A stretch of DNA of 7,676 nt from Kiritimatiellia bacterium (GTDB lineage: Bacteria > Verrucomicrobiota > Kiritimatiellia > UBA8416). Positions within the stretch are counted from its first letter, which is position 1. Every line of letters starts with the position of its first letter. The stretch covers positions 1 to 7,676 of the forward strand of contig SLBU01000034.1 of the NCBI GenBank assembly GCA_007126175.1, read 5' to 3'. The translations under genes and the position numbers were made by a program. Below are positions 1 through 6,673 of this stretch, piece after piece. The notes below the pieces were generated by a model. That model did not search any database, was not told the DNA's origin, and worked only from the letters and a program-made list of their open reading frames with translations.

Positions 1-48
1 CAAAAACAACCTCTTGCAAAGACCTCCACCACGGAGTATCAAGTCCGT

Positions 49-1815
49 ATGCAAAATAAACACCGAGAATCTACCGGCGGGTACTTGCGCGGATATCGCC
101 CGTACTTCGCCCTGCTCTGGCCCGTGCGCAAGGCATTTGCCGTTGCACTGCTCAGTGGTGTCATCTATGGCGCGGCCGGTGGGTTCGGATTCCCGTTCCT
201 CGCCTACCGGATCTTTCCCGTGCTCTTTGGGGATACCCCGCCGACACCGTGGGTTCTCGTCGGTGCCGTGCTGCTTTTGCCCGCCACCTTTACCCTCCGT
301 GGCCTCAGCGGATTTGCCAATCATTACCTCTCCGCATACTGCGGCGTCCAGGTCTTGAACGCACTGAAATTGCAGCTCTTCACCCGCTTGCAACAACTAC
401 CTGCCGTCTTTTTCACGAAACATCGCACGGGCGACCTCATGCAGCGCGTCACCAATGATACCGCCGCCGTACAGATGGTCGTCACAACCGCCACCAATGA
501 CCTCATCCGCCAACCCGTCACCCTCATCGGGGCCCTCTCTGCCTTGATTTTCATGGCCATCCGATCACGCGAATTGGTCTTTATTCTCCTCGCATTGGCG
601 GTGGTACCCATCTGCGCGCTCCCCATGCGTCTCATCGGCAAACACCTCCTCCGCCGCGCCAAACAGCAACAAGCCAGTGCCGGCAATATCGGCACCGTCC
701 TGCACGAAAACTTCGGGGCCGTACGCGAAGTCAAGGCCTTCAACCTCCAGCAACACGAGATTTCCCGCTTTCAAGCCTGTCTCGATCGACTCGCAACGAC
801 CACGATGAAAACCGTTAAATACGGCCAGATGCTCGCACCCGGCATCGAAATTATTACCGCTTGCGGTGTTTCACTGGCGGTCTACCACGCGGCCCGCCGG
901 CAGGTTTCACTGGCCACCGTCCTACCACTCATGTCGGCCCTGTACATGTGCTACGAACCCCTCAAAAAGTTCGGCGTCATCCACAACCTGATCAAGCGCG
1001 GACAAGCCTCCATCGAACGCATCCAGGCTATTCTTGCGGCGGAGGATGCGGTGCCCGAAACGCTTGACCCCGTCGCATGGGGCGATCCCCAACCTGCCAT
1101 ACAATTTGACCAGGTCGAATTTGCCTACCAGCACGAGCCCGTGCTGCGGGACCTATCCTTTACCCTACCCGCAGGATCTGTTACGGCCCTGGTCGGATCC
1201 AGTGGCTCCGGAAAAACCACCATCGCCAACCTGATCCCGCGCTTCTATGATGTCCAGAAAGGCACCATCCGCATAGGTGGCATCGATTGCCGAACATTTG
1301 CCTTGGCCGATCTGCGCGACCACATCTCGATTGTTTCCCAGGAAACCTTCCTGTTCAACGACACTATCCATAACAACATTCGTCTCGGGCGCCTGGATGC
1401 AACCGACAACGAAGTCGAGCAAGCCGCCCGCCTGGCCCATGCCCACGATTTCATCATGGCCTGCCCCGAAGGATACCAAACGCATGTGGGGGAACGCGGA
1501 TTGCGCCTATCGGGTGGACAACGCCAACGCATCGCCATTGCCCGCGCATTTCTGCGACAGGCTCCAATTCTCATTCTCGACGAAGCCACCTCGGCCCTCG
1601 ATGCCGAAAGCGAAGCGGCCGTGCAGTTGGCCCTCCAGGAACTGATCAAAGGCAAAACCGTGCTGATTATTGCCCACCGCTTCAGTACCCTGCGCCTGGC
1701 TGAGCGTATTCTCCTGCTGGATGAGGGCCGCTTGCGTGCCGAAGGCAACCATACGCAACTCTACACGGAAGACACCCGCTACCGGAGCCTGTATGACCAC
1801 CAAATCATCCACTGA
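49..1815 (+). CDS. MsbA-like ABC exporter (fused permease and ATPase)
   Basis: A 588-residue half-transporter that would work as a homodimer in the inner membrane, using ATP to flip or export a lipid or lipid-linked glycan. Length and order match MsbA (about 580 residues). The membrane domain has hydrophobic segments near residues 29-52, 67-98, 155-200 and 260-310. The ATPase domain has Walker A GSSGSGKTT (383-391), the Q-loop glutamine (Q431), signature LSGGQ (487-491), Walker B ILILDE (507-512) and the H-loop histidine (H543), so it should be active. Lipid A-core export is the likely role given the WaaG-like and sulfotransferase neighbours, but close relatives carry other lipids, peptides or drugs. 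The ATG at 49 has a GGAG at 33-36, rather far upstream (12 nt). The frame stays open to the window edge, so a longer N-terminus is possible. The next gene starts inside this one. Confidence 0.93.
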   Translation: MQNKHRESTGGYLRGYRPYFALLWPVRKAFAVALLSGVIYGAAGGFGFPFLAYRIFPVLFGDTPPTPWVLVGAVLLLPATFTLRGLSGFANHYLSAYCGVQVLNALKLQLFTRLQQLPAVFFTKHRTGDLMQRVTNDTAAVQMVVTTATNDLIRQPVTLIGALSALIFMAIRSRELVFILLALAVVPICALPMRLIGKHLLRRAKQQQASAGNIGTVLHENFGAVREVKAFNLQQHEISRFQACLDRLATTTMKTVKYGQMLAPGIEIITACGVSLAVYHAARRQVSLATVLPLMSALYMCYEPLKKFGVIHNLIKRGQASIERIQAILAAEDAVPETLDPVAWGDPQPAIQFDQVEFAYQHEPVLRDLSFTLPAGSVTALVGSSGSGKTTIANLIPRFYDVQKGTIRIGGIDCRTFALADLRDHISIVSQETFLFNDTIHNNIRLGRLDATDNEVEQAARLAHAHDFIMACPEGYQTHVGERGLRLSGGQRQRIAIARAFLRQAPILILDEATSALDAESEAAVQLALQELIKGKTVLIIAHRFSTLRLAERILLLDEGRLRAEGNHTQLYTEDTRYRSLYDHQIIH

Positions 1816-2632
1816 GCAACCTGTACCTATATTGCTCGCAGGCATGCACCGTTCCGGCACCAGCATGCTCGCAGACATTCTCACAAACGCAGGCCTCCAG
1901 ACCGGCTGCCACCGCGACCCCAACGGGGAATCCGTACTCTTCCTGCAATGGAACCAATGGCTCCTGCTGCAAGCGGGCTGCCGATGGGATCACCCCTCCC
2001 ATTGGCACCCCTGGATCAACCCCCTCAAAGCCACCGCCGCCGCACAACTGAAACAAACCCTGCAAGAACCCTATGCCCGCCATGCGTTCTTCGGCAAGCG
2101 CTTCCATGCACCCGATTTTTTCACCTATACACACCCCTGGGGCTGGAAGGATCCACGCAACACCCTCACCTTCCCCATCTGGAAACACGTATTCCCGCAA
2201 GCACGCGCCTTGATCATGACAAGGCACGGCGTGGACGTTGCCGCCAGCCTCCAACAGCGCGCAACCGCAGAATGGCAGCGCTGGCGCCCCGCCAAAGGCC
2301 CCGCAGCACAACGCCTCATTACCGGCTCCGCCCGCTGCCTCTCCCTCGATGCTGCCTTCAGCCTCTGGCAGGAATACCAGGAGGCCGCAATATGCCTCCA
2401 ATCCCAATATCCTGCTGATATCCTCGTAATCCCATACGAAAAACTGCTCGCTGAACCACAAATACACCTGCCCCGCATATTTACCTTCTGCCAGTTACCC
2501 GAACCCTCTCACCTGGATCGACAACTGTCCCTCGAGACTGCCCGCGCTTTCGCCTACCAGAAATCTCCCGAGCTCGCAGCCTTTGCCGCAGCCCACGCAC
2601 CTCAACTCCGGCAATATGGATACGAGCCATGA
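1793..2632 (+). CDS. Sulfotransferase family protein (PAPS-dependent, first of two)
   Basis: A 279-residue protein expected to move a sulfuryl group from PAPS to a glycan or lipid in the cytoplasm. The N-terminal phosphate-binding loop is AGMHRSGTSML (16-26). A WGWKDPR block (116-122) is typical of bacterial members of the Sulfotransfer_3 type. The second PAPS contact is RHGVDVAASL, with Arg144 and Ser152 eight residues apart as in known sulfotransferases. IPYEKLL near residue 215 matches the family's usual 'YE-L' block. I chose the ATG at 1793 because GGAG at 1784-1787 lies 5 nt upstream and the family homology begins just after it. The open frame extends back to 1670, but that part is out-of-frame transporter sequence. 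The start overlaps the transporter's end by 23 nt and the stop overlaps the next gene by 4 nt, so the three are probably translated from one mRNA. The acceptor is unknown. Sulfotransferase family: confident; substrate: not determinable. Confidence 0.88.
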   Translation: MTTKSSTEQPVPILLAGMHRSGTSMLADILTNAGLQTGCHRDPNGESVLFLQWNQWLLLQAGCRWDHPSHWHPWINPLKATAAAQLKQTLQEPYARHAFFGKRFHAPDFFTYTHPWGWKDPRNTLTFPIWKHVFPQARALIMTRHGVDVAASLQQRATAEWQRWRPAKGPAAQRLITGSARCLSLDAAFSLWQEYQEAAICLQSQYPADILVIPYEKLLAEPQIHLPRIFTFCQLPEPSHLDRQLSLETARAFAYQKSPELAAFAAAHAPQLRQYGYEP

Positions 2633-3561
2633 AAACACCGCGCGTGAGCGTCCTGATTCCCAACTACAATTATGCACGTTTCCTCCCAGAAGCCTTGGAT
2701 TCCGTGCTGCAGCAAGACTGCCCCGAGATGGAAATCATACTGGCCGATGATGCCTCCACGGATCACTCGGACGATGTCTGCCGTGCGTACGCCCGCCGTG
2801 ACCGGCGTATCCGCTATCACCGCCACGCCACAAACCAAGGCATGGTCGAGAACTGGAACTGGTGCCTGCAGCAAGCCCGCGGTACATACATCCGCCTCCT
2901 CATGGCCGATGATATCCTACGCACGCCAACCGCGCTCAGCCGTATGGTTGCCATACTCGACCAAGCCCCACACATCGCACTTATCACCAGTGAACGCCTG
3001 CTCGTTGATGCCAACACAAAAACCATCGGCAGGCAAGCGCCGTTGGCGCAAAACAGCATGCCGATACCCGCGGCAACCTGGATGCGCCAACACCTCATGC
3101 AGCACGTACCGCAAAATCTCAATTCCATCGGCGAACCCTCCGCCGTGCTCTTCCGCAAGGCGCAAGCCACGCGCGGCTTCGATCCCGCTATGCGCCAATT
3201 TGTAGACCTCGAGATGTGGCTGCACCTCCTGCAGCAAGGCGATCTGTATTACCTTGCCGAACCGCTCTGCGCCTTCCGAAAACACCCCCAGCAGCAAACC
3301 GAGCACAACCGTAGCCTCGCATTGCACAGGCTTGAAGAACTGGAAATCTACACGCGCTACAGCCCTCCGCCCTTCCGGAACCGGCATCGCTATCGCATCA
3401 TGCGACGCATGTGCAAGGAAAAACATCCGCACGCAGGCCACATCCACCAAGCCCTCAAGCAGGAATTCGGCACAGGGGGCCTGGCATGGCACGCCATGCG
3501 CTATCGCTACGATCGCATGCACGCCAACTGGGAAACCTTTCAGAACCACCACACCCGGTAA
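2629..3561 (+). CDS. Family 2 glycosyltransferase (GT-A fold)
   Basis: A 310-residue glycosyltransferase that should add a sugar from a nucleotide-sugar donor to a growing glycan at the cytoplasmic face. It begins with the classic GT2 strand VSVLIPNYNYARFL (6-19), then the nucleotide-binding ADDAST (39-44), and NQG (69-71) followed by MADD (92-95), which holds the metal-binding aspartates in the DxD position. Later, VDLEMWLHLL and FRKHPQQQT match the 'D-E-W' acceptor/catalytic region and the R-x-H-x-x-Q motif often seen in this subgroup. The C-terminal roughly 80 residues are rich in Arg, His and Lys and have no membrane segment; they may help the protein sit on the membrane surface. The ATG at 2629 shares an ATGA with the preceding stop, implying translational coupling. 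The stop lies only 6 nt from that of the convergent downstream gene. Sugar specificity cannot be read from the sequence. Confidence 0.92.
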   Translation: MKTPRVSVLIPNYNYARFLPEALDSVLQQDCPEMEIILADDASTDHSDDVCRAYARRDRRIRYHRHATNQGMVENWNWCLQQARGTYIRLLMADDILRTPTALSRMVAILDQAPHIALITSERLLVDANTKTIGRQAPLAQNSMPIPAATWMRQHLMQHVPQNLNSIGEPSAVLFRKAQATRGFDPAMRQFVDLEMWLHLLQQGDLYYLAEPLCAFRKHPQQQTEHNRSLALHRLEELEIYTRYSPPPFRNRHRYRIMRRMCKEKHPHAGHIHQALKQEFGTGGLAWHAMRYRYDRMHANWETFQNHHTR

Positions 3562-3567
3562 CCCATC

Positions 3568-4347
3568 TCACTCACCTGCCCCACCACACAACCATCCCGA
3601 ACAATCCCAACCAAGCAAGTCCTCCAGCCGCCGAATATCGCTCGCAAAGATTGTCCCAAGCTCGGCCCGCAGCGAAGCATCCACTGGATGGCGGTACTGT
3701 TGCGCAAACATCGGCTGCCGTATAATGCCCTCAGGGGAGAATGGCGCAACCCCCAGAAACCGGCATACCGTCCCAACTGTTTCCTCCGGCGCTGTCCGTA
3801 ACATCTCGCTCCGTACAATCAGCGTCTGCTCCCGAGGCACATGTTCCCACAAATTCAGCAACTGCCGTGCATAAAAACCCCGATCCATATAAGAGTACAC
3901 CGGATGCTCAGGCTCTAGCCGCAAGCGCGCTGGCTCGGCCCGGATCGCTGCGCCAAACGACAGCTCCTCCATCCCGCGATGCTTTTCCATATGCCAATGC
4001 GAATAGGCCCGCTCAACGGGGTCACGCAGAAGCACGATCACGCGCAGATCCGGATTGTACGCCATCATGCGCCGCGGCGCAGCGCGGCAATACACATAGG
4101 CGGGTGTCGCCTCCCCCCTTAGCTGCCCGCGCCGAAACCCCGGAAACATCGCATGATACGCCGAAACCCCTGTATCCGGGCGCGCAAAATAGGCTGCCAT
4201 ATCAAAATAATGGCACTCCTTCCGCCGCGGCATGCTGATGGCAGGATGACGCAGCAACTGCGCATAAAGCGCCGTCGTGCCGCCCTTCTGCACACCGGCA
4301 ATCACAAAGGATACCCGCCGATCCGACCGCCTGAACCATCGCCACAT
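3568..4347 (-). CDS. Sulfotransferase domain protein (NodH / heparan N-sulfotransferase type)
   Basis: A 259-residue sulfotransferase of the Sulfotransfer_1 type, about the size of the single catalytic domain. The PAPS 5'-phosphate loop is GVQKGGTTAL (18-27) with the expected Lys21. It is followed by KECHYFD (43-49), equivalent to the K-E-x-x-F-F block of NodH and heparan sulfate sulfotransferases. The 3'-phosphate site is LLRDPVERAYSHW, with Arg108 and Ser116. The C-terminus ends with the family's LLGWD-x-SGWL pattern. It is predicted cytoplasmic: no signal peptide or membrane segment is visible. An in-frame TGA at 4353-4351, two codons upstream, makes this ATG the earliest possible start; the ribosome site (GAG about 6 nt upstream) is weak. 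It lies antiparallel among glycosyltransferase genes, so the acceptor is probably the surface glycan made there, but this is inferred. It is clearly different in motif details from the sulfotransferase at 1793-2632. Confidence 0.9.
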   Translation of the reverse strand: MWRWFRRSDRRVSFVIAGVQKGGTTALYAQLLRHPAISMPRRKECHYFDMAAYFARPDTGVSAYHAMFPGFRRGQLRGEATPAYVYCRAAPRRMMAYNPDLRVIVLLRDPVERAYSHWHMEKHRGMEELSFGAAIRAEPARLRLEPEHPVYSYMDRGFYARQLLNLWEHVPREQTLIVRSEMLRTAPEETVGTVCRFLGVAPFSPEGIIRQPMFAQQYRHPVDASLRAELGTIFASDIRRLEDLLGWDCSGWLCGGAGE

Positions 4348-4432
4348 ATTTCACTCATTTACCAATTTGCGTTTCTCAATCACTTGTGTAGCATAGAGTC
4401 AGTAATCGTAACACGCAAGCAAAGGCAACCAG
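4348..4432. promoter_or_regulatory. Divergent intergenic region with overlapping candidate promoters
   Basis: An 85-nt, relatively AT-rich gap between two divergent genes, so it must supply the start signals unless these are read from afar. For the + strand gene I see TTGCGT (4367-4372) and TAGCAT (4389-4394), 16 nt apart. For the - strand gene I see TTGCGT (4418-4413) and TATGCT (4395-4390), 17 nt apart. The two -10 candidates overlap on opposite strands and the -35 candidates form an inverted repeat around them. The boxes match the sigma-70 consensus only 3/6 and 4/6, so exact placement is uncertain. Confidence 0.35.
4421..4425 (+). promoter_or_regulatory. Ribosome binding site of the family 4 glycosyltransferase
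   Basis: AAAGG lies 7 nt upstream of the ATG at 4433, good spacing for a Shine-Dalgarno site. It supports this ATG as the start, as does the protein beginning directly with the MKIAL strand typical of GT4 enzymes. Confidence 0.6.
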
Positions 4433-5602
4433 ATGAAAATCGCACTTGGCGTCAGATGTTTTAGGAGAATGGGCGGCCAGGAACATTTCGCCATCCAATT
4501 GGCAGATCATCTCGTCGCGCATGGACATCAAGTCATCGTCTACACCTTCCAACACGACGCTCGGCCCGGTGTGCAAATCGTGCCCCTTCCCTTGCCACGC
4601 TTCCGCCCGCGCTTCCGGCGCGACTGGGCCACCGGGGATGCCTTGGCCAAGGCCTTGCTGCAATCCGACGCCGACGTCACCTTTGGCGAACAGAAAACCT
4701 GGGGGGCGCATGTTGTCCGCCCCGGCGGTGGGATCGAGGCCACCTACTGGAACTACAAATCGCAACGCAAATGGAAAGCGGCCTGTAACTGGGTTGCCCC
4801 GTTGTGTCCAAAAAGAGCCTATGACCTCCACGCGGAGCGGCGGGCCATCCTCTCCGATCACACCAAGGCAATCATCGTAAACTCCCACCTCGTGCGTAAT
4901 GCATTAGGCAAACATTACCCGACCGCCCTCCCCAAAGTACATGTCATCCACAATGGCGCGACCCTCTCCCACGACAATGCACGCAATGCCCCCGCGAATC
5001 GCGCCCGCATCCGCCACCAATACCAGATCCCCGAACAAGCCCCCGTTGCGCTCTTCATCGGACACGACTTCCATCGAAAAGGCCTCTCATCCGCCATTTC
5101 CACCCTCGCACAGGCCAACCAGCAGGCACCAGACACCCCTTGGCACCTCCTTGTGGCCGGGCGCGGACGCCTCACTCGCTACCAACGCCAAGCCGCTCAC
5201 CTGCGCATCGGCCCCTATGTCCACTTTTGTGGCGTATCTACGAATTCCCAAGCCCTCTACGCCGCCGCCGACGCCCTCCTACTGCCCACCCATTATGATC
5301 CCTTTGCCGCCGTTACGGCCGAAGCCCTCGGGGCCGGCATCCCCGTACTCACAACCGCCTGCAACGGCGGCAGCGAAATCATCCAGCAAAACCACAACGG
5401 CTGGATCGTTCCCGATCCCAACTGCATCACCGAAATGGCAGCGCATCTCAACCACGCGGCTGCACCGCACGCTCTCGCGCAACTCAAGCAACAAGCCCTT
5501 CTCATATCACGATCCAACCGCATCGAAGACCGACTCAACGATGTCGAAACCCTCCTCACAAACACCGCACTCCAACTGCGGAAACGGGAACACACGATTT
5601 GA
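4433..5602 (+). CDS. Family 4 glycosyltransferase, WaaG-like (LPS core type)
   Basis: A 389-residue GT-B enzyme with two Rossmann-like halves. It resembles WaaG (RfaG), which adds the first glucose to the LPS inner core in the cytoplasm. The N-terminal half starts MKIALGVRCF, followed by the Gly-Gly loop (14-15). The C-terminal half contains GHDFHRKGL (210-218), closely parallel to the WaaG donor-site block GSDFGRKGV, with Lys216 in the pyrophosphate-binding position. Then come AAADALLLPTHYDPFAAVTAEAL and a Gly-rich GIPVLTTACNGG. The usual E-x7-E donor motif reads D289-x7-E297 here, a substitution seen in some relatives. No membrane segment is visible. It probably acts on lipid A-core or a related glycolipid exported by the nearby ABC transporter; donor and acceptor remain unproven, so I give no gene symbol. 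It is transcribed divergently from the sulfotransferase at 4347-3568. Confidence 0.9.
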   Translation: MKIALGVRCFRRMGGQEHFAIQLADHLVAHGHQVIVYTFQHDARPGVQIVPLPLPRFRPRFRRDWATGDALAKALLQSDADVTFGEQKTWGAHVVRPGGGIEATYWNYKSQRKWKAACNWVAPLCPKRAYDLHAERRAILSDHTKAIIVNSHLVRNALGKHYPTALPKVHVIHNGATLSHDNARNAPANRARIRHQYQIPEQAPVALFIGHDFHRKGLSSAISTLAQANQQAPDTPWHLLVAGRGRLTRYQRQAAHLRIGPYVHFCGVSTNSQALYAAADALLLPTHYDPFAAVTAEALGAGIPVLTTACNGGSEIIQQNHNGWIVPDPNCITEMAAHLNHAAAPHALAQLKQQALLISRSNRIEDRLNDVETLLTNTALQLRKREHTI

Positions 5603-5671
5603 TGCAATCACAGGATGGTACGATGCCAACCTGGGAGCGTCCTAGGGCGACATCCGACTGTAGCGGCCCGT
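5603..5671. other. Convergent intergenic spacer
   Basis: A 69-nt spacer between the stop codons of two convergent genes. Apart from the left arm of the inverted repeat at 5666-5693 and a CCTAGG palindrome at 5641-5646, I see no gene or signal in it. Confidence 0.6.
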
Positions 5672-5693
5672 TCATTCGGCAGGATGAACGGGC
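5666..5693. terminator. GC-rich inverted repeat, possible bidirectional terminator
   Basis: GCCCGTTCAT (5666-5675) pairs perfectly with ATGAACGGGC (5684-5693). In + strand RNA the stem can extend by a G-U and a C-G pair to 12 bp with a GGCA loop (5678-5681). It lies between two convergent genes, where a terminator is expected, and it covers the stop codon of the - strand transporter gene (5674-5672). Neither side is followed by a T-run in the direction of transcription, so it is not a classical intrinsic terminator. It may instead stop transcripts with help from Rho or protect 3' ends. Confidence 0.45.
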
Positions 5694-6673
5694 AGGGGGG
5701 AAATGTAGTCATGGCCGAACAAGCGCTGGTGGATGCGTTCATTGTTATGCACTTCCCAATCGTAGGTGCCGATACGCCGGTAGAAGAGCGTGATGAACGA
5801 GGACGTCATCACGATGAAGGCGGAATAGAGAATGGCCAGCCATAACATCTGGCTCTGGTAGGGATCGGCAAAGCTAAGCAGGATAATGGCAAAGGCAATC
5901 GGTCCATTCTGAATGCCGGTTTCCAGGGAGATCGTGCGACAATAGCGCTTGGGCAGACGCATGATACGTGCGAGACCATAACCAAAGAGAAAACCGGAAA
6001 CCCCGATACCGACACTTGCCAGATACACGCGGCCCGGTGTCTGCAGGAACAAGCCCCCGTGGCGAATCACAACCGAGCCAAGCAGAAACAAGATCACAAT
6101 GATGCCCGTGAACGAGGCGGTGTCCTCGGCCGCCTTGGCCCACCCGAGCGAGATTTTACGCAGGAGCATCCCCGCCGCAACGGGAACAAGCACCAGCAGA
6201 AGCGAGAGGATAATATTCAGGTGCGGGATGATGAACGTCCCCCCCTCGCCCATCGCCGCCGCCGATGCCTCGACCTCGCGGGCAAACCCCGAAGCATATA
6301 CATTCAACAGAATGGGCATCATGAATAATGCCATCACCGTCGAGGCCGCCGTCATGGTGATACTCATGGCCACCGAACCACGCGCAAAATAGGCAAACAT
6401 ATTGGATGTAGTGCCCCCGGGCAGACACCCGATCAACACGAGCGCCACGGCTAACTCCGGCGGCAGATGCAATAGCCGGGCAAGACCGTACGCCAACGCT
6501 GGCATCAAACCAAATTGCGACAAAAAACCAATGAGCACCCCGCGCGGGCGCTCCAGCACCAACCGAAAATCCTGCAATGTGAGGCTGGCCCCCATGCCAA
6601 ACATGATCACCAGAATCATGAAGGCTAAAAGCCCTTGCTCAAGCACGTTTAACAATTGCTGTTCTATTTCCAT
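5672..6673 (-). CDS. Bile acid:sodium symporter (SBF/BASS) family transporter
   Basis: A 333-residue, very hydrophobic inner-membrane protein with about nine or ten predicted membrane helices, the size of the SBF/BASS family (about 300-330). These proteins import bile acids, pantoate, keto acids or other organic anions with sodium. Family marks include QFGLMP (53-58), the crossover block GCLPGGTTSN (82-91) followed by MFAYFARG, a long AASTVMALFMMP helix (109-120), and ETGIQNGP (251-258), whose Glu251 and Gln255 correspond to sodium-binding residues in characterised members. The ATG is preceded by AGGTG (6683-6679) 5 nt away, and the gene overlaps the end of the upstream acyl-CoA synthetase gene by 10 nt, so the two are probably co-expressed. 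The substrate is unknown; bile acid itself is not implied. The stop codon is inside an inverted repeat. Confidence 0.92.
   Translation of the reverse strand: MEIEQQLLNVLEQGLLAFMILVIMFGMGASLTLQDFRLVLERPRGVLIGFLSQFGLMPALAYGLARLLHLPPELAVALVLIGCLPGGTTSNMFAYFARGSVAMSITMTAASTVMALFMMPILLNVYASGFAREVEASAAAMGEGGTFIIPHLNIILSLLLVLVPVAAGMLLRKISLGWAKAAEDTASFTGIIVILFLLGSVVIRHGGLFLQTPGRVYLASVGIGVSGFLFGYGLARIMRLPKRYCRTISLETGIQNGPIAFAIILLSFADPYQSQMLWLAILYSAFIVMTSSFITLFYRRIGTYDWEVHNNERIHQRLFGHDYISPLPVHPAE

Noticed and set aside
1245..1748. 167-codon open frame on the - strand across the exporter ATPase domain
   Set aside because: Arg- and Ser-rich composition typical of an antisense shadow over a conserved domain.
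1670..1792. Upstream extension of the first sulfotransferase to an ATG at 1670
   Set aside because: The extra 41 residues are an out-of-frame reading of the exporter's conserved H-loop region; the ATG at 1793 has a well-placed GGAG and directly precedes the family motif.
1805..2467. 220-codon open frame on the - strand across the first sulfotransferase
   Set aside because: It lies fully antisense to a gene with clear family motifs and its own translation has no recognisable motif; strong C-ending codon use on one strand keeps the opposite frame free of stops.
2917..3552. 211-codon open frame on the - strand across the family 2 glycosyltransferase
   Set aside because: Same shadow effect; no motif, no ribosome site, and the sense frame is convincing.
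3254..3874. 206-codon + strand frame spanning the convergent junction
   Set aside because: Low-complexity Ser/Thr/Pro/Arg-rich product covering parts of two well-supported genes in other frames.
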